Shown here piece after piece: positions 60,193 to 64,000 of a stretch of 64,000 nucleotides of DNA (the first letter of the stretch is position 1; each line of letters starts with the position of its first letter). The translations under genes and the position numbers were made by a program. Source of the stretch: Letharia columbiana (taxonomy: Eukaryota; Ascomycota; Lecanoromycetes; Lecanorales; Parmeliaceae). The stretch lies in contig NW_023501061.1 of the NCBI RefSeq assembly GCF_014066305.1, positions 62,001 through 126,000 on the forward strand, in the 5' to 3' direction. The notes beneath the pieces are model-generated. The model was given only the letters and a program-made list of their open reading frames with translations. It had not been told where the DNA came from and did not search any database.

Positions 60193-60294
60193 CACCTTTA
60201 ATGAAAAAACCACTTTTCTAGTAATCGCTTTCTCAGCCATCAGCACCTTTAATGAAAAAACCACTTTTCTAATAATCGCTTTCCCAGCTATTAG
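60193..60294 (+). repeat. 51-bp tandem duplication near the end of Gypsy-2
   Basis: Two copies of a 51-bp unit starting cacctttaatgaaaaaacca (60193 and 60244) are nearly identical and free of RIP. The flanking motif attagtaagaatar (about 60125 and 60289) repeats as well, so the duplication is part of a larger repeated segment. Confidence 0.8.
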
Positions 60295-60556
60295 TAAGAA
60301 TAGAATATTCTTAAATCGTTATTTCGCTATCTATTCAGGATTCGAATTCTAAAGAATTAATCGGATCTTATTCTAGTACGGTCGCCGGAAAACCTCGTTA
60401 GCTCGCGATTATGTTGTCGGCGGAACTAAGAAGAAGTAGAAGAATCGCCGGATTATGATACGATATGGGTTTCTCGGAAAATCGTTCTTTGCTTATCGGA
60501 AATTCCTTCTTTGCTGCAGCGAGGGCGCTGCCTTTCTTTTCTTTCCCGGCATCTGA

Positions 60557-60656
60557 TATGGAATCCAGCCTTGTAAGGCTTGGCATGCGAGTATATTAGC
60601 AAGTAGATTTCATTAGCTAGAGAATCAATTAATCCACCTATATATACAGCTTTATA
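60557..60656 (+). repeat. Gypsy-2 3' LTR core
   Basis: Partner of 42268-42367, less mutated. A TGTTG at 60412, after RIP-poor sequence, is a possible LTR start, which would make the LTR about 250 bp. The 5' copy does not confirm it. Two overlapping minus-strand ORFs (60398-60586, 60453-60668) fall within this LTR and are not genes. Confidence 0.7.
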
Positions 60657-61200
60657 GTATACTTTCATATCAATCGTCGTTATTATTATTTAATACTCTC
60701 TCTATCTTCTATAACTATTCTATTAAGCGAAAGATCTTTATTAGTTTTAATAAGTAGAAAGAATCGTAAAAGAATATTAAATATAGTAAACTCATATCTA
60801 TAATAATCTTAAAGATCGCGTTAATAATATTAAAGTTACTTATAAATACTTCGAATATAATAAATTAGAAGAACGATATAAGAAAGCGTATTTTTATTTA
60901 GTAGATAATAAGATTACGTAGACTAGATTATATAAATAATACTATTAATAAAGTTCTCTTTTCTATAAAAATCCCTTAGCTTCGACGACGGCGAGTCTTC
61001 TTTTTACTCCTATATATCTCGAGAGAACGAAGAGTCTTTATTTTATGAATAGTCTTATCGGTAATAGTAAGATCTAGTAACGATGTAATAGTAATAGCGA
61101 GGTTACTACGAGGCCGCGCTTTATTTTAATATAACTACTATATAAATCTAGCGCGGCCTTGTAATCGCGTTACTGGTATTTTTCTTAGCATAGGCTAAGG
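60657..61200. other. RIP-to-normal transition with a possible BED-finger relic
   Basis: AT-rich to about 61000, then normal composition. About 60783-60945 (+) is open for more than 40 codons and reads VTYKYFEYNKLEE, then HLVDNKIT-like residues before TRLYK; if the two TAT/TTC codons were Cys codons it would resemble the CX2C...H layout of a zf-BED domain. This is weak. At 61091-61120 and 61150-61174 lies an imperfect inverted repeat around aggccgcgct. No gene is visible. Confidence 0.35.
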
Positions 61201-61434
61201 TTTAAAAGCATCCCCGAAGGCTGAATAAGAATCGTCTGTAAGTTTTTTAAAGGGGACCAGGTTTGGTGCATCATGTATCGTATAGAACCCAGCCAACTAC
61301 TGATTTCTACGGCAGGCAATCGCTTCAAAGAGCCTAGAGTTCGAAGATATCATCGCTCGACATTGCTATTCGTGGAAGAAGTTTGAGAACAAAAATAGCA
61401 TCTCATCATCGTAAGAGCCTCACTGTGAGGGACT
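61201..61434 (+). promoter_or_regulatory. Upstream region of the AAA ATPase gene
   Basis: About 230 bp of normal composition separates the RIP-mutated block from the start codon. There is no TATA box or clear initiator that I would defend. An in-frame TGA lies at 61426-61428, directly before the ATG, so translation cannot begin further upstream unless a 5' intron exists. The base at -3 is A, as preferred in fungi. Confidence 0.4.
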
Positions 61435-63716
61435 ATGAAGGAGCCCGAATACAAGGTGCGGCCTTCTTCACGTGCAGACCCAAAGGATGTTTTCCGAATT
61501 TTTCTGTCGCCCGCACAACTTCTACTACATAAACTTCATGCTGGCGATGTTTGCCACATAGTAACTCTTCATCAACTGTCAACTCGACCGGCTGTTGTCT
61601 GGCCCGCGACCGAAAAAATCAAGGACGACGTGGTGCAAACTTCGAAGGCTCTTCAGATTCTCTACGGCTTAAAGCTTGACAGTCGAATTTCCATTCGCCG
61701 TGGCGACGTAGCGATTACAGATGCAGATGAGATTACTCTATGCGAGATTCCGCAAAATGAATCACAATCAGCTCCCCCGAACCCTGACGAGGATGAACGT
61801 TCTCATTGGGCGTGGCGACTTAAGCATTACTTGTGCAAGGCAGAGATACTAGCTCCAGGTATGACCTTTGACCGCGTGGAAGCCAACGATGAAAGAAGAT
61901 CATACCGGATACAAAGCATCAACTCGTCTGCTGACCAGATGCTCTATCGTGCACGACCGAGCTGCACAGTCTGTCTGAAAGATGGCCATTCCAAGAGAGC
62001 CAACAGCTTTGAGTGGGGCAAGAGCTTGCTTGTTGTTCCTAGCGAAGGAATTGGCGGCTTAGACAAGCAAATCGAGCTTTTGAATGACGAAGTTAGTGTG
62101 TACAGCCACCCTCCCGAAAAATACGCAAAAATGCCTCTTTTCTTTCGAACATGTCAAGGTGGCATTCTTCTTCATGGCGCTCCTGGTACCGGTAAAAGTA
62201 TGGTTCTCCGCAAGATTTGCGAGGCCGGTTGGCGGAGGGCATTCCACATTGACATTACAGACGGCAGTCAGCAGCTTGGTGAAAACGAAACAGCCATTCC
62301 CCAAATTTTCTCTAATGCCCTGGGTTGTCAGCCTAGTGTTATCATTATTGACCACCTGGAATCTATCGCTGGTAAACAAAATCCAACGGATCTTGCACGA
62401 TCCGTGAACATAGGGCAGATTCTGTCTCGGCAGCTTGACCGACTCGATGAGACGCAGACACTTGCTGTTGGAGCCACCCGCAGTCTCACAGAGATCAATC
62501 AAGATCTGAGACGAGTAGGGCGACTCGACTTGGAGATCGAGATACCAATCCCTGACTCAAAATCGCGTGCGGAAATACTGAAGGTCCTGTGTAAGTTACC
62601 GAAAGACAAAGCTGATTCGACCTTGGAAAGGATAGCTGCACGTACACACGGATTTGTTGGAGCAGACCTTAAAAAGTTGCTACGCCAAGCAATGAAGACA
62701 ACACGAGCTCAAGATAGAGCATCTGAGTCGAGAATTGGAGACTTTGATTGTCGTCCAACCGAGCCACAAGCTTTGCTTGAAAGTATGGAGGACGCGTTCA
62801 CCAGCGCCTTAGCAAACATTCGGCCTACAGTGATGCAAGAAATATTCTTGGAGATCCCGGAAACCAAATGGAGTGATATTGGGGGGCAACACGAGGTGAA
62901 GAAGCGTATTCAACAGGCATTGGTGTGGCCGGTCAAGGTAGAATTTATATTGCACCATCGCATCCTCTCAGCAACAATTGCTGATGTTTTCCATAGTACC
63001 CCGATGAAATGAAGCAGTCCGGACTCAAAGCAAAGAAAGGTCTCCTCTTATATGGCCCTCCTGGGTGTTCTAAAACCATGACCGCCAGGGCGACTGCTAC
63101 AGAGTCAGGGCTGAACTTCATTGCAGTTAGAGGCGCCGAACTGTTGAGCATGTACGTTGGAGAGACTGAGCGTGCAGTGCGCGAAGTCTTCGGCAAAGCT
63201 CGTGCTGCCAGTCCTAGCATCATCTTCTTTGACGAGATCGACGCCGTAGGAGCTGCGAGGGACAAGAGCCAACAAGGAGGCATTCACACTGTTACTACGC
63301 TGTTGAACGAGCTGGATGGCGTTGAGGAGCTCAAGGGCGTATTCGTCCTTGCAGCTACCAACAAACCAGAACTACTCGATCCAGCTCTCATCCGTGCTGG
63401 TAGGCTTTCGGAGACCCTGTACGTTGGACTACCAGACTTGGAGGCCAGGCGAGCCATTCTACAGATGCAGACTCCCGTGTCTCTCTCAGACGATGTCGAC
63501 GTAATGGCGTTGTCAGAAATGACCGAGGGCTTTACTGGGGCGGAAATAGTGAAAATCTGCGAGCAGGCTAGCTACATGGCTTTTGAGGAGCAGATACAAT
63601 CGAAAGAAAAACGGCGAGTCAGTCAGAAGCAATTGAGTACTGCTTTGGCTACAGTAAAGCGATCCGTCACTCCGGAAATGGTGAGGAAGTACGAGGCATG
63701 GGGAGCAGGGAGGTGA
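61435..63716 (+). CDS. AFG2: AFG2/DRG1-type type II AAA ATPase (two exons, 740 aa)
   Basis: Predicted hexameric AAA ATPase. In yeast Afg2/Drg1 strips Rlp24 from cytoplasmic pre-60S ribosomes. Exons are 61435-62937 and 62997-63713 plus stop; the 59-bp intron is phase 0. An N domain covers residues 1-200 (VFRIFLSPAQL; DDVVQTSKALQILYGLK). D1 has Walker A GAPGTGKS (248-255), but Walker B reads IIIDH (303-307), with His instead of the catalytic Glu, and GATRS (346-350) replaces the sensor-1 Asn. D2 is intact: GPPGCSKT (521-528, the Cys-Ser form typical of this subfamily), FFDE (578-581), ATNKP with Asn623, and Arg634/Arg637. Length is close to yeast Afg2 (about 780). The start is fixed by an upstream in-frame stop. 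Other CDC48-like AAA proteins are less likely because of GPPGCSKT. The gene lies about 0.8 kb from the end of Gypsy-2 and shows no RIP. Confidence 0.85.
62938..62996 (+). other. Intron of the AAA ATPase gene
   Basis: 59 bp, from GTAGAA to CCATAG, with a branch-like GCTGATG about 15 nt before the AG. Removing it joins ...QALVWPVK to YPDEMKQSGLKAKKG, restoring the conserved link before the D2 Walker A. Read through, the first exon would stop at 63012 within a nonsense tail. The donor differs from the common GTAAGT/GTATGT. Confidence 0.88.
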
Positions 63717-64000
63717 CACCATTTGGACAAGAATCCGGAAAAGGTCGCCCAACGATTTCATGTGGACGTATTCTGGTTCAGGTCCCAGGCTTGAAGCCCA
63801 TGTCCAAATCCACCCTGGATTAATGGTGAGCCTGTTCTGCATTGCGATTTCACGATTCTCCCACACATGCTTAACTCTATGTATTTTTGGTTGATACCTA
63901 TATTAGCGCGATCATGTAATTTACGAGTAGTCAGCATCCGTTACAAAACCGTATGAGTAAGTTTTTTGAAGGAATCATGCATATTCATGTCAGTTTATGC
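63717..64000 (+). other. 3' flank of the AAA ATPase gene
   Basis: Normal-composition DNA that should contain the 3' UTR. No AATAAA-type signal is clear and no new gene begins. A minus-strand ORF (63513-63866) overlaps the end of the ATPase gene antisense and lacks any recognisable feature. A 14-bp motif gtaagttttttraa (63958) also occurs upstream of the gene (61240). Confidence 0.5.

Larger units (their letters stand above)
42268..60656 (+). mobile_element. Gypsy-2: Gypsy element broken by four later insertions
   Basis: A 100-bp direct repeat (42268-42367 and 60557-60656) forms the recognisable core of an LTR pair. True LTR ends lie further out and are not resolved. Internal + strand relics follow one order: gag, RT (45990-46560), RNase H to 47172, [Gypsy-3], RNase H end and integrase HHCC region (54267-54911), [8-bp-TSD element], [B1], [A2], integrase core and tail (58999-60190). 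The coding order is continuous across the insertions, which shows they are one element. With insertions removed it is roughly 7.2 kb. Confidence 0.78.

Noticed and set aside
62059..63866. Antisense and alternative-frame ORFs within and past the AAA ATPase gene
   Set aside because: They overlap the conserved ATPase frame and show no domain of their own.

Overview
The window looks like filamentous ascomycete (Pezizomycotina) DNA. About 61 kb is an extremely AT-rich block of transposable-element relics in which CpA and TpG dinucleotides are almost gone, while CpG, CpT and GpC survive. That is the signature of repeat-induced point mutation (RIP). A short stretch of normal-composition DNA follows from about 61.2 kb. 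It carries the only intact gene I can see, an AFG2/DRG1-type AAA ATPase with one 59-bp intron (61435-63716, + strand).

The AT-rich block is a nest of LTR retrotransposons whose insertion order can be read from LTR pairs and target-site duplications (TSDs). (i) An old + strand Copia, seen as LTR pieces at 1-66 and 17889-17952 plus gag/protease to about 20524, was split by (ii) Copia-0 (- strand, 67-17888). Copia-0 was in turn split by (iii) a chromodomain Gypsy, Gypsy-1 (+, 4911-15541, 163-bp LTRs). Because Copia-0 went into a relative in the opposite orientation, 15.5-20.1 kb is a large inverted repeat. (iv) Copia-1 (+, 21162-35477) contains (v) Copia-2 (-, 22363-29975; two 149-bp LTRs, perfect TSD ATTCG), and Copia-2 contains a MITE-like element (26488-27070). 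(vi) Gypsy-2 (+, about 42.2-60.66 kb) is broken by (vii) Gypsy-3 (-, 47173-54261; 179-bp LTRs, TSD AATAT), by a non-autonomous element with 8-bp TSDs (54920-55747), and by two members of a family called A/B here (55773-58508 and 58564-58994). Other members of that family lie at 37714-38185 and 39422-40994. A 510-bp PIF/Harbinger-like MITE with perfect 35-bp TIRs sits at 41332-41841.

The retroelement coding regions are full of stops but still show recognisable reverse transcriptase, RNase H, integrase and chromodomain motifs when G-to-A and C-to-T changes are allowed for. None can be functional. The short elements (MITEs, hAT-like, A/B) and a few LTR/3' UTR segments are the only islands of normal composition, as expected if they are too short for RIP or arrived after it.

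I see no RNA genes, CRISPR arrays or bacterial-type operons. Several AT-rich stretches (12961-15378, 20525-21161, 35478-37713, 38186-39421) remain unidentified. Element names (Copia-0, Gypsy-1 and so on) are local labels, not database families.
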